Shown here in pieces: positions 27,947 through 36,130 of a stretch of 64,000 nt of DNA. Every line of letters begins with the position of its first letter. Positions within the stretch are counted from its first letter, which is position 1. This DNA is from JABMNT01 sp048262655 (GTDB lineage Bacteria; Pseudomonadota; Alphaproteobacteria; Rhodospirillales; Casp-alpha2): assembly GCA_048262655.1 (NCBI GenBank), contig JBLXEY010000004.1, forward strand, positions 1-64,000. The letters are read 5' to 3'. The notes under the pieces are model-generated. The model did not search any database. It was not told the DNA's origin and saw only the letters and a list, made by a program, of their open reading frames with translations. The translations under genes were made by a program, and so were the position numbers.

Positions 27947-28417
27947 GGGGAGTATGGCTTTTGTGTGTGGATTGGTAATCTGGTAGGTGGAGACCCGTGC
28001 ATTTTTGTCATCCTACAGCAATTTGAATTGTTACATGGTTAAAATTTTTTAAAGCTATAGCAAAAATAAGCTTCCTAACGCACTATTTTTTAACACGAAT
28101 CTTCGCTGACACCCCAACCCATCGACAAGCCTTGGCGATCAAGACAAGAAAGGCTAAGGCCGTAACCCCTCCTAAGGTGCTTACATCTATTTGCCTGCTA
28201 TTGGTCTAGTGTTGCAAAAATGCCATAAATCAACGTTCTCCGTTATGGAAGCAACAAAAAATCTTGCAATGTGAAGGTTTTAGTGGCTATGTTTGCGGCA
28301 TAAATGTGAGAATCGTCAAAAGTCTGGCCTTTGACTGGATAAATGGCGTTGTAGTATGGAGTGGCGTCATTGTTCGTCCTTTTTTACAGATAGATTCGAA
28401 GTAGGGGTTCTTTTGGA
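27947..28417. other. 471-bp non-coding gap between divergent genes
   Basis: No credible reading frame or RNA gene was seen. The gap must hold promoters for the minus-strand glycosyltransferase operon and for the + strand autotransporter gene. The best + strand candidate is TTGACT (28331-28336) with TAGTAT (28352-28357), but the 15-bp spacer is short. Its length is unusual for this compact locus. Confidence 0.5.
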
Positions 28418-29491
28418 ATGCTAAAGTTTTTGAAAATCACGTCAGCGTTAGGTGCCGCAGTACTGGCGCTTAATATAGCGGACGCGAAGGCGGCCGACAC
28501 TTATGGTTCGAATGCCGCAAGTTCAGTTGTTGTTGCTGCTGAAGTTGTAAAAGAAGCCTCAAAGGCTGCTGCGTCTCAAGTCAGCGGACGTGTTAGCTCT
28601 GTTATTGGTGGAGCGGCAACCGTTGCTGAACTTCCAGCATTGAACACAACTATTTTCGCCCTTGGGCGTGGTGATGGCCGGGCAGCTGGTAACGACGAAC
28701 GCAAAATGGGCGTTTGGGCGAACGTTGGAAATACCTGGATTGATAAGGATGAGACGGGTTCAACCGCTGACTTCGATGGTACGGTATTGACGGCCTCTGT
28801 GGGTGCCGATTATCAGGTTAACGAGAAGTTGTTAGCCGGTGTTTCGATCGGATATGAATCTCAGGATATTGATACGCCGTTTAACAACGGTAAGCTTGAA
28901 GGTACGGGTTATACGGTTGCTCCATACATCGGGTATGCGTTTAATGACCGCCTCAATATTGATGCCTTGGTTGGCGCTTCGATGATTGATTATGACACTA
29001 ACCGCCAAAGTGGGGCTGTAACGGGTTCTACGGACGCAAAGCGTTTGTTTACATCTGTCAATGTTAATTTAGGATTGCTTACGAAATCCGGGCTGTCCGT
29101 GGGAACATCTGTCGGATACCTCTATACTTATGAAGAGCAGGACGCTTACTCTGAATCAGATGGCACAGCTGTAGATAAGCTGATTGTACATCTTGGTCAG
29201 GTTCGTACCGCACTTAATGTCTCATATACCCGTAAGACGAATTGGGGTTACATTAACCCATTTGGTTCCGCTCGCGCAGAATATGATCATACGGCAAACG
29301 CGCCAGGTTCAATTGATACGTCTGGTACAAAAGGTACAGATGATCCGTTTGGTGTGAACTTCAAAGCCGGTGTCGCGGTTGGAATTGGCGATAACCTGAA
29401 GCTGACAGTTGCTGGTGAATCTTCTGAATTCCGTGATAACCTGGAAGTATACAGTGTTTCTGGAACAGTTCGGTATAAAGTTAAGTTCTAG
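28418..29491 (+). CDS. Small autotransporter-type outer-membrane beta-barrel protein
   Basis: A 357-residue protein with a signal peptide (MLKFLKITSALGAAVLALNI, cleavage likely after ADAKA). An Ala/Val/Ser-rich helix-like stretch (about 30-70) follows, then a beta-barrel domain from about 95 with repeating GVSIGYESQD, YTVAPYIGYAFNDRLNIDAL and GLSVGTSVGYLYTYEEQD strands. It ends in VSGTVRYKVKF with the terminal aromatic residue recognised by the BAM machinery. The passenger is almost absent, so this is more a plain outer-membrane barrel of the autotransporter-domain class than a secreted adhesin. A terminator begins 27 bp after the stop. Confidence 0.75.
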   Translation: MLKFLKITSALGAAVLALNIADAKAADTYGSNAASSVVVAAEVVKEASKAAASQVSGRVSSVIGGAATVAELPALNTTIFALGRGDGRAAGNDERKMGVWANVGNTWIDKDETGSTADFDGTVLTASVGADYQVNEKLLAGVSIGYESQDIDTPFNNGKLEGTGYTVAPYIGYAFNDRLNIDALVGASMIDYDTNRQSGAVTGSTDAKRLFTSVNVNLGLLTKSGLSVGTSVGYLYTYEEQDAYSESDGTAVDKLIVHLGQVRTALNVSYTRKTNWGYINPFGSARAEYDHTANAPGSIDTSGTKGTDDPFGVNFKAGVAVGIGDNLKLTVAGESSEFRDNLEVYSVSGTVRYKVKF

Positions 29492-29495
29492 TCAC

Positions 29496-30365
29496 TTGCT
29501 TAAGAACAAATGGAAAAGGGCCGTCACGTCTGTGGCGGCCCTTTTTTTTGTGTACGCGCTGGCAAGCTGCTCTTCTGATGAGTTCGTTACACGTCATAAC
29601 AAACCGGACCATTTCATGAATGGTCTCGGTTGGTCGCAAACCGTATTAAAGAGCGACGATTTTGGTTTCTTAAGCTATTTAGGCCCCGTTCGTGGGGATC
29701 GTGAAACAATAACCATTTACCTGGAGGGAGATGGACTAGCTTTTACTTCGTCTGGTCGGGTCTCATCTGATCCGACCCCGTCTGATCCCATTGCCTTACG
29801 GTTAGCCATTGCCCAGCCGCAAGGTACTGCGGCCTATCTGGCAAGACCTTGTCAGTACGCGCAGTTGGCGGGAACACGCAACTGCCATTATAAATACTGG
29901 AGTACTCATCGATACTCCAAAGACGTTATTCGTGCAATGAGCCAGGCGGTTGATGCAATTAAACGTGCATACGCTGCCCGACAGGTCGTGCTCGTCGGCT
30001 ATTCTGGTGGCGGGACGATCGCTCAGCTGATTGCCAATCGCCGCGCAGATATAACTGCTGTCATCACCGTCTCGGGACTTCTGGATATAAAAACATGGGC
30101 CGATCAAGAAAACTTGCCGCCGTTAACCGGGTCTCTCAATCCTGCGGCAGAGGCGTCGCACTCAAGCGGACAGGTTCAAATTCACTTGATTGGAGGCGAG
30201 GATAAGGTTGTGCCTCCGTATGTCACCAGGGCCTACCAAAATAGGCTGAATTCGGGCCACCGGGCAAAGTTTGTGCAATATGATAGATTTGATCATAGCT
30301 GTTGTTGGGTAAAATCATGGCCAAAAATATGGGATTCAATTCAAGGAAACACGTTGCGCCGTTGA
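29496..30365 (+). CDS. Lipoprotein with alpha/beta-hydrolase fold
   Basis: About 289 residues. The N-terminus is a lipoprotein signal: basic KNKWKR, hydrophobic VAALFFVYA and lipobox LASC. The mature protein has an alpha/beta-hydrolase triad: Ser in VLVGYSGGGTIAQ, Asp in LIGGEDKVVPP and His in YDRFDHSCCW. Substrate is unknown; it probably faces the periplasm. A TTG at 29496, 4 bp after the autotransporter stop, is the best start because it gives a normal signal peptide; an ATG at 29409 inside the upstream gene would add an unlikely extension. The signal-peptide codons overlap an intrinsic terminator. Confidence 0.65.
   Translation: MLKNKWKRAVTSVAALFFVYALASCSSDEFVTRHNKPDHFMNGLGWSQTVLKSDDFGFLSYLGPVRGDRETITIYLEGDGLAFTSSGRVSSDPTPSDPIALRLAIAQPQGTAAYLARPCQYAQLAGTRNCHYKYWSTHRYSKDVIRAMSQAVDAIKRAYAARQVVLVGYSGGGTIAQLIANRRADITAVITVSGLLDIKTWADQENLPPLTGSLNPAAEASHSSGQVQIHLIGGEDKVVPPYVTRAYQNRLNSGHRAKFVQYDRFDHSCCWVKSWPKIWDSIQGNTLRR
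29518..29549 (+). terminator. Rho-independent terminator inside the lipoprotein signal sequence
   Basis: GGGCCGTCAC (29518-29527) pairs with GTGGCGGCCC (29532-29541) across a GTCT loop, ten pairs with one G-U, and is followed by eight T residues (29542-29549). It is the clearest intrinsic terminator in the window and should end the autotransporter transcript. It also encodes part of the hydrophobic core of the downstream lipoprotein signal peptide. Confidence 0.85.
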
Positions 30366-30535
30366 CGCGATGTCCGTAATAAGAGGCTAGCAGATTGATC
30401 ATATCTCGTAGTTGATTGAGCGTCCTGGTCGGCCTTAAACTGAATTGCGATGGAAATATATACGATGCTATTCTGCAATGGCTCAGGATCTATACGGTTT
30501 GGGCAGTTTGCGAATGAACGAAAAAGCTATGGTGT

Positions 30536-31489
30536 GTGAAATTGAATAAAAGCATTGCGGTCGTTGTCCCAGCTTATAATGAAGCGCAAATTCTCGAGCC
30601 ATTTTATCGGGAAATGTGTGTCGTGATTGACGCGATCTCCGATTATAATTGGACCTTTTATTTTGTCGATGACGGCAGCACCGACCATACTTGGGCCGAA
30701 TTGGGTAAGCTTGCCGCAATAGACACGAGAGTTCGCGCAATCCGGCTATCAAGAAATTTTGGTAAAGAACTGGCCTTAACAGCTGGTGCAAAAGCGGTTT
30801 GCGAGTTTGATGCCGCGTTGTTTATTGATGCCGATCTCCAACATCCCCCATCGACTATTTATGAAATGGTCAAAAAATGGGAAGAAGGATATCAAATTGT
30901 TGGAACCGTCCGCGAAACCATTAATTACGGTCTGATTCGAAAGATTGGCGCTTCGCTCTTCTATTGGTTTCTCAATCGCTTTTCATCAATCGAGATCATA
31001 CCAAAATCAACAGATTTTCAGCTTTTGGACCGCATGGTCCTAAATATTCTCAGCTCGTTTGACGAAAATACGGTCTTTTTTAGAGGGCTTGTCGATTGGA
31101 TCGGTTTGGAAAAGGCAATCGTGAAATTTGATGCTCCGATGAGGGCCGGCGGTTATTCGACCTTTACGTTAAAAGACCTCTTCCGCCTCGCTATTGGCTC
31201 AATAACAAGTTTCTCCCTAATTCCCTTGCGGGTAACGGGGTATCTCGGGGCGTTGGTCATGGGGATCAGTATCTTTGTTTTGTTATATATGCTTATCACA
31301 GATCTTACCGGTATGAGTTATTACACGCCTTTGGCCTATTTTACGGTCTTCAATACGTCTTTATTTGGAGTTGTTTTAATGGCTCTTGGATTAATCGCTG
31401 TATATATCGGCCATATTCATACAGAGGTAGTAGGCCGGCCAATGTATATCATTAGAGAAACTCTCGGGACCAAGTCAAAGAATTCATAG
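30536..31489 (+). CDS. Polyprenyl-phosphate glycosyltransferase, GT2 (DPM1/GtrB-like)
   Basis: A 317-residue GT-A enzyme with VVVPAYNEAQ at the N-terminus, YFVDDGSTDHTW, RLSRNFGKELALTAGAK and FIDADLQHPP (metal-binding D-x-D). Two membrane helices follow at the C-terminus (about 225-300). This layout belongs to dolichol/undecaprenyl-phosphate glucosyl- or mannosyltransferases, which make lipid-linked sugar donors for GT-C enzymes. That fits the AftD-like GT-C protein farther along. The GTG start is at 30536. The next glycosyltransferase starts 1 bp after its stop. Confidence 0.88.
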   Translation: MKLNKSIAVVVPAYNEAQILEPFYREMCVVIDAISDYNWTFYFVDDGSTDHTWAELGKLAAIDTRVRAIRLSRNFGKELALTAGAKAVCEFDAALFIDADLQHPPSTIYEMVKKWEEGYQIVGTVRETINYGLIRKIGASLFYWFLNRFSSIEIIPKSTDFQLLDRMVLNILSSFDENTVFFRGLVDWIGLEKAIVKFDAPMRAGGYSTFTLKDLFRLAIGSITSFSLIPLRVTGYLGALVMGISIFVLLYMLITDLTGMSYYTPLAYFTVFNTSLFGVVLMALGLIAVYIGHIHTEVVGRPMYIIRETLGTKSKNS

Positions 31490-31490
31490 C

Positions 31491-32480
31491 GTGCCACCAA
31501 AATATACCATCATAATACCCTATCGGACATGGTCCGAGGATTTGGATGAGTGCCTGACGCACCTGGCTAATACTGAGCATAACTTTTGGCACGCAATCCT
31601 GCTTCCTGATCATTTGGAAACAATACCCGACCGGTTTTGCGATCTTCCTATAACCGTGATTCCGACCGGGGCCATCGGTCCGGGAATAAAGCGCGATATT
31701 GGCGCGGCGAAAGCCACCAGCACCTATTTGGCATTTATTGACGATGACGCCTATCCCCGTGCTGACTGGCTTGAGCAGGCCGACTCATTTTTTTCAGAAA
31801 ATCCTGATTGGGCGGCTCTAGGGGGGCCCGCGACCACCCCTCAAAGTGATCCGTATTGGGCACGGGTTTCCGGTTCCGTTTTTCTAAGCCGTGTGGGAGG
31901 TGGATTTCCGGAGAGGTATATCCCGGTTCCTCCCGCCAAAGAAATTGATGATTGGCCAAGTGTAAATTTAATAGTCCGAAAATCTGTTTTTGACGAAGTC
32001 GGGGGTTTTGATTCCAATTATTGGCCAGGTGAAGATACGAAATTGTGTCGCGATATCATACAAGCGGGGCATAAAATCTATTATTTGCCGTCAATGCAGG
32101 TTTATCATCATCGGCGCGCCACGTTGCGAACCCACATGCGTCAAATTGGAAATTACGGTTATCACAGGGGCATTTTTGCTCGCCTCTATCCAGAAACGTC
32201 AAGAAAGCCGGTCTTTTTTATACCAACTCTATTCGTATTGTTTGTTATTTTAAGTTTTGGAACCCTGAGCCTGTATCCAGACCTAAAACCGTTGTTTACC
32301 GTCGGTTATACTTTTTACGCCCTGGCCCTTCTAAAAGCGATATACGATATTTCAAAGTATGAGCCCTTCCATATCGCCATGGCAGCTGTGCCCTACATTA
32401 TTCTTACCCATATTTGGTACGGCCTGAATTTCGTGCGGGGGCTCATAAAAAAACAGTACCGGGTCTCTCTGGGGCGCTAA
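31491..32480 (+). CDS. Glycosyltransferase family 2 with C-terminal membrane helices
   Basis: A 329-residue GT-A-type enzyme: YTIIIPYRTWSEDLDECL at the start, AFIDDDAYPRADWLEQAD (D-D-D metal site, about 84-86), GGFDSNYWPGEDTKLCRDI (E-D acceptor/base motif) and a C-terminal pair or triple of membrane helices from about 240. It starts with GTG 1 bp after the preceding glycosyltransferase and is therefore in the same transcript. The sugar and acceptor are unknown. It converges on the radical-SAM gene that follows. Confidence 0.82.
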   Translation: MPPKYTIIIPYRTWSEDLDECLTHLANTEHNFWHAILLPDHLETIPDRFCDLPITVIPTGAIGPGIKRDIGAAKATSTYLAFIDDDAYPRADWLEQADSFFSENPDWAALGGPATTPQSDPYWARVSGSVFLSRVGGGFPERYIPVPPAKEIDDWPSVNLIVRKSVFDEVGGFDSNYWPGEDTKLCRDIIQAGHKIYYLPSMQVYHHRRATLRTHMRQIGNYGYHRGIFARLYPETSRKPVFFIPTLFVLFVILSFGTLSLYPDLKPLFTVGYTFYALALLKAIYDISKYEPFHIAMAAVPYIILTHIWYGLNFVRGLIKKQYRVSLGR

Positions 32481-32526
32481 ATTTATGCTGTCCTGTTTAT
32501 GAGATCTCGTGTTGTGATAAAGGCCG

Positions 32527-34038
32527 TCAATTCCCCGCGTTAACTGTCAAATTGAAGATATGCTGACGAACGCGGCGAAGCGCTCTTATTCCGTAGGTAA
32601 ACAAAAATTGCCAGTCACGTTTCCGAAACGAAAATAAAAACTGGATTTGGCGCAATAGAAACCTGGGATGGAAGGCAACGGAATACATCTCTCTGACGGC
32701 TGCATAATATCTGTCATGGGGAATCGGAGTTTTAACGATCAATCGGCTCATATCGAAATGGTCATAATCGTCCGTCAAAAGCACATCTTCCTTAATGCAT
32801 TCCATATGGTAAGGGGTATAGTCCAATGGTGTACACAGGGTTACTTGCAAGGTTCTGGCTAAACCGGAAAACATCAACCGTTTAACTTCGCGTACGGTCT
32901 GATCCAGTTGCTCCTGCGTCTGCCAATAGTATCCGACCATGATGGTTAAATGTGGATGCAGGCCATATTTCGTTAGCCACTGAAGGCAATTTTCAACGTG
33001 CTGAAGTTGATATCCCTTATTCAGCCGGCTCAAGGTTTCTTGATCTGCGGCTTCATAGCCTAAAAGAACGAACCTGAAGTTTGCCTTGGCCATAAGTTTG
33101 ATGGTCTCTTCATCAAGATATTCGAACCGCGTATTTAGTCCGAAATAGCAGCCCTTTTTATGCAGGCCGCGATCAATGATACCTTGTGCAAACTGGCGCG
33201 CCTCGGCACCCCTGTACCAAACACCGGAATCATCGAAGATTTCTCTTACGCCGTAGTCATTGATCAGCCGTTCATATTCATCAAGGCTTCGTTCTACGGT
33301 CATCATCGAAAAGGTTAGATCAGGGCCATTATATCTGCAAAAGGTACATTTCCCGAACATGCAGTCCCTTATAACGCTGGTTGCATAGGTCCCCGGTGTT
33401 TGTAGATAATTTCCATTCTCATAGGCGTAGTTTTCCCAGCCCACCAGGTCCCGGTTAACGATGGGTGACTTGTCCAGCGGTTCAACTTGCCGGAAATTAC
33501 CGGTTGATTTGAGTTCTTGTCCTTGTACTCGAATGAATAGACCTTCAATAGAACAGGTCTTTCGCCAGTTTTCGTTTTCTTTAATCTCGGGTATGAGGCG
33601 ACTAAGGACAAAGTCAACATTACTGCTTCGTAACACAATATCCGTAGCACTATTTTCCAGGGTCTCTTTGGGCTTCCTCATCGAATGAAACCCCGTCAAG
33701 ATGACGATCGTATCCGGGAGCTCACGTTTGAGCTTGTCTATTGTTTTCCAATAAAACTTCATGACCGGCGTTGTGCTTTCAAAAACAACCACGTCAGGTT
33801 CCCAGCTTGTCAGGTCGGTGAACCAGTCTTCGAATGACTTTAGTTGTGCATTGCCATCATCCCAGAGGACATCGTAACCCAAATCATTGAGCCATGTGGC
33901 GGCTTGCGAATGAACGACGGGGAGTAAGTAGGTGGGCTTTTGAAAAAACTGAACATTGCGATTCTGGGAAACCATCGCTTTTTGCCCCAACTCGTTGACG
34001 ATGGGCGGATAGGAAATGGCAATTTTGAGTTGGGGCAT
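32527..34038 (-). CDS. B12-binding-type radical SAM enzyme
   Basis: About 503 residues. The N-terminal third has a Rossmann-like cobalamin-binding layout (ISYPPIVNELGQ, VHSQAATWLNDLGYDVLWDD, WEPDVVVFESTTPV, VILTGFHSM), without an obvious D-x-H-x-x-G. The radical-SAM core starts at Cys226: Cys226, Cys231 and Cys234 give CX4CX2C (CMFGKCTFC) rather than the usual CX3CX2C. ATG 34038 lies 1 bp after the stop of the flavin-reductase gene, which decides the start. Family members methylate unreactive carbons or rearrange substrates. The locus suggests a glycan or lipid substrate, which is inference. Confidence 0.8.
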   Translation of the reverse strand: MPQLKIAISYPPIVNELGQKAMVSQNRNVQFFQKPTYLLPVVHSQAATWLNDLGYDVLWDDGNAQLKSFEDWFTDLTSWEPDVVVFESTTPVMKFYWKTIDKLKRELPDTIVILTGFHSMRKPKETLENSATDIVLRSSNVDFVLSRLIPEIKENENWRKTCSIEGLFIRVQGQELKSTGNFRQVEPLDKSPIVNRDLVGWENYAYENGNYLQTPGTYATSVIRDCMFGKCTFCRYNGPDLTFSMMTVERSLDEYERLINDYGVREIFDDSGVWYRGAEARQFAQGIIDRGLHKKGCYFGLNTRFEYLDEETIKLMAKANFRFVLLGYEAADQETLSRLNKGYQLQHVENCLQWLTKYGLHPHLTIMVGYYWQTQEQLDQTVREVKRLMFSGLARTLQVTLCTPLDYTPYHMECIKEDVLLTDDYDHFDMSRLIVKTPIPHDRYYAAVREMYSVAFHPRFLLRQIQFLFSFRKRDWQFLFTYGIRALRRVRQHIFNLTVNAGN

Positions 34039-34039
34039 C

Positions 34040-34684
34040 TTAAAAAAACACTTCTGTAAAAATATTGTCACCGGGAACATTTTGCTGGCGCAAAATCTCG
34101 AAGGTATCAACAATCATATCTCGATTCCCGCATATGTATACGATGGCCTTCGGATCAACAGGGTGGCGGGCCAGATAGTCAGTTACCCGAATGCCAGGTT
34201 GTCCTTCGGATGAATTGGAGACACAGGGAACATATCTTTCCGCCGCGTATTCATCCGCGTCATAACATTCTGACCGCGACCGAACGCCGTGCAACAACAG
34301 GTAATCGAGCTCAGGGTACGTCTTTATAAACGAATGAAAAGGCGCGATACCCGTCCCAGAGGCGATAAAGACATGCGGGATTCCAGCAATGTAGGCCTCA
34401 TCCAAACAGAAATCACCAAATGGACCATCGATCTCCACAGTGTCCCCTGGCTTTACGTTCGCCAGACTTGTACTAACGATGCCTTCTTCGATTTTGCGAA
34501 TAAGCACATCCAAATGGGGCGCGTTGGCATTGGAATAAATTGAATATTCTCGATTAATGCTGTCACTCGCGAGCCCAAGACTATAGCACTGGCCTGCACG
34601 AACCGGCATATCAGGCTTTGCAAGGCGCAGGCGGAACGTCTGATCCGACAAGAATTTGTTATCTAATACTTTTTCTGATTTCAT
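34040..34684 (-). CDS. Ferredoxin/flavodoxin-NAD(P)H reductase-like flavoprotein
   Basis: A 214-residue FNR-fold protein without an iron-sulfur domain. It shows the FAD site REYSIYSNANAP, the phosphate/NAD loop FIASGTGIAPFHSF, YICGNRDMIVDTFEIL and the terminal TEVFF. It would move electrons from NAD(P)H through FAD to a one-electron carrier. The adjacent downstream gene (1 bp away) encodes a radical-SAM enzyme that needs such electrons, so a dedicated supply is a reasonable inference. It is the first gene of this two-gene minus-strand operon. Confidence 0.82.
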   Translation of the reverse strand: MKSEKVLDNKFLSDQTFRLRLAKPDMPVRAGQCYSLGLASDSINREYSIYSNANAPHLDVLIRKIEEGIVSTSLANVKPGDTVEIDGPFGDFCLDEAYIAGIPHVFIASGTGIAPFHSFIKTYPELDYLLLHGVRSRSECYDADEYAAERYVPCVSNSSEGQPGIRVTDYLARHPVDPKAIVYICGNRDMIVDTFEILRQQNVPGDNIFTEVFF

Positions 34685-34957
34685 ATATCATTGCTATCTT
34701 AGGCTTCTGAAAATTACAATCCAACAATTCAGTTTCTTTCTATCTTGCTTCACCATTTCATAAATTTGGGCCTGAAAGCAGGTTGGTGCCTGGATATCAA
34801 CGCTCCCTCGTTTTATTTGCGTTTCTATCGACGCATCCTTTACCTCCAATCAGGCGTCGACTATCCTTCTAAAACATAATTTGCAAATTTCGGGTATAAA
34901 ATCCCAGCATGCTGAAACAATAAGATACAAACCCGATTAACCTGACGGAATGCAATA

Positions 34958-36130
34958 TTGCTGAACTTCCTCGTATTTAATAATGGGATCGTGAGCGAAA
35001 AGGGCATGAGCGGGTCAGATCGGCGCGCTATTCACTGGTCCCGAATTTTTAACGAACACCACAGTGTTTCTGTTGTCTATCCGGCCTTCGCAAAAGGCCG
35101 CTTTTCACCTCCGGTGAAGGCAATCCACCTAATAGAACGTGAAGAACCTGTCGGGCTGGTCAACTATTTAAAGCGGACCTTTGATGGGGTGCTTTTTTCT
35201 TTTCGAGAAAGAACCGCGCCCTATAGCATCGTTTATTCGAGTTCAGATCTATTGCCGGATGCGATACCGGCGCTTGTCCTGCGGTTACTGAACCGCCGGG
35301 TTCGGTGGATTACAGGTATGCACTTAATTGCGCCTAACCCGATAAATGGTTACGACGGTGTTTATACTAAAGCTGTGTCAAAGCGCTCCGGGGTCATGAA
35401 TTTGAAGTTGTGGTACTACTTTTGTACGCAACGGTTTGTTATTTTTTTCGCGAAAAGATTAGCCGAGTTGATTTTTGTTTCAAATGATGATGACCGGGCG
35501 ACTTTGTGTGCAGCGGGAATATCGCCAGACAAAATTATGGTTACTTATGGGGCACCTGAGTGGGATCTCGTTGCCGCATCCGAGACGATGGAGCCACAAC
35601 GTTTTGATTGCTGTTTTGTTGCCCGCTTCCACCCTCAGAAAGGCTACGACGATATGATCAAAGCCTGGGCGTTGGTCGTCAAAGCCATCCCCGGTGCGAG
35701 GCTTGCAATCCTTGGTAACATACCGAAAGAACGATTGGCTCAGTTAATGGCGGAAAACAATATTCCGGATGAAAGCATCGAATATTTAGGGTTCGTCGAT
35801 GGCGGAGAAAAATATAAATATCTTCGGGACAGTAGAATATTGGCTTTTCCCAGTACCTATGAGAGCTTTGGAATGGTCGCGGCAGAAGGTCAGGCTTGTG
35901 GCCTGCCCGTGGTCGCTTATGATTTGCCCTTTTTTGAAAAAGTATATCCGAAAGGGATGGTCCGGGCCCCAATCGGGGACTATGGAGCCTTTGCAAACTT
36001 GGTAATTGATCTTCTCTCCGATCCAACGAAATTAAAAAAAATTGGTGCGGACGCCACAGAAAACGCTAAAGCTTTTGACTTTAGCCTTACGGCACAGCGT
36101 ATTTTGACCCGCTTGGAAGGCCAAAACTAA
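34958..36130 (+). CDS. Glycosyltransferase family 4
   Basis: A 390-residue GT-B enzyme with N-terminal MSGSDRRAIHWSRIF, membrane-associating basic and hydrophobic helices near 140-165, and the donor region DCCFVARFHPQKGYDDMIKA and FPSTYESFGMVAAEGQACGL (E-x7-E). The start is a TTG at 34958; a later ATG (residue 17) would remove the first beta strand, so TTG is preferred. Its stop overlaps the start of the asparagine-synthetase-like gene (TAATG), indicating co-translation. Confidence 0.82.
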   Translation: MLNFLVFNNGIVSEKGMSGSDRRAIHWSRIFNEHHSVSVVYPAFAKGRFSPPVKAIHLIEREEPVGLVNYLKRTFDGVLFSFRERTAPYSIVYSSSDLLPDAIPALVLRLLNRRVRWITGMHLIAPNPINGYDGVYTKAVSKRSGVMNLKLWYYFCTQRFVIFFAKRLAELIFVSNDDDRATLCAAGISPDKIMVTYGAPEWDLVAASETMEPQRFDCCFVARFHPQKGYDDMIKAWALVVKAIPGARLAILGNIPKERLAQLMAENNIPDESIEYLGFVDGGEKYKYLRDSRILAFPSTYESFGMVAAEGQACGLPVVAYDLPFFEKVYPKGMVRAPIGDYGAFANLVIDLLSDPTKLKKIGADATENAKAFDFSLTAQRILTRLEGQN

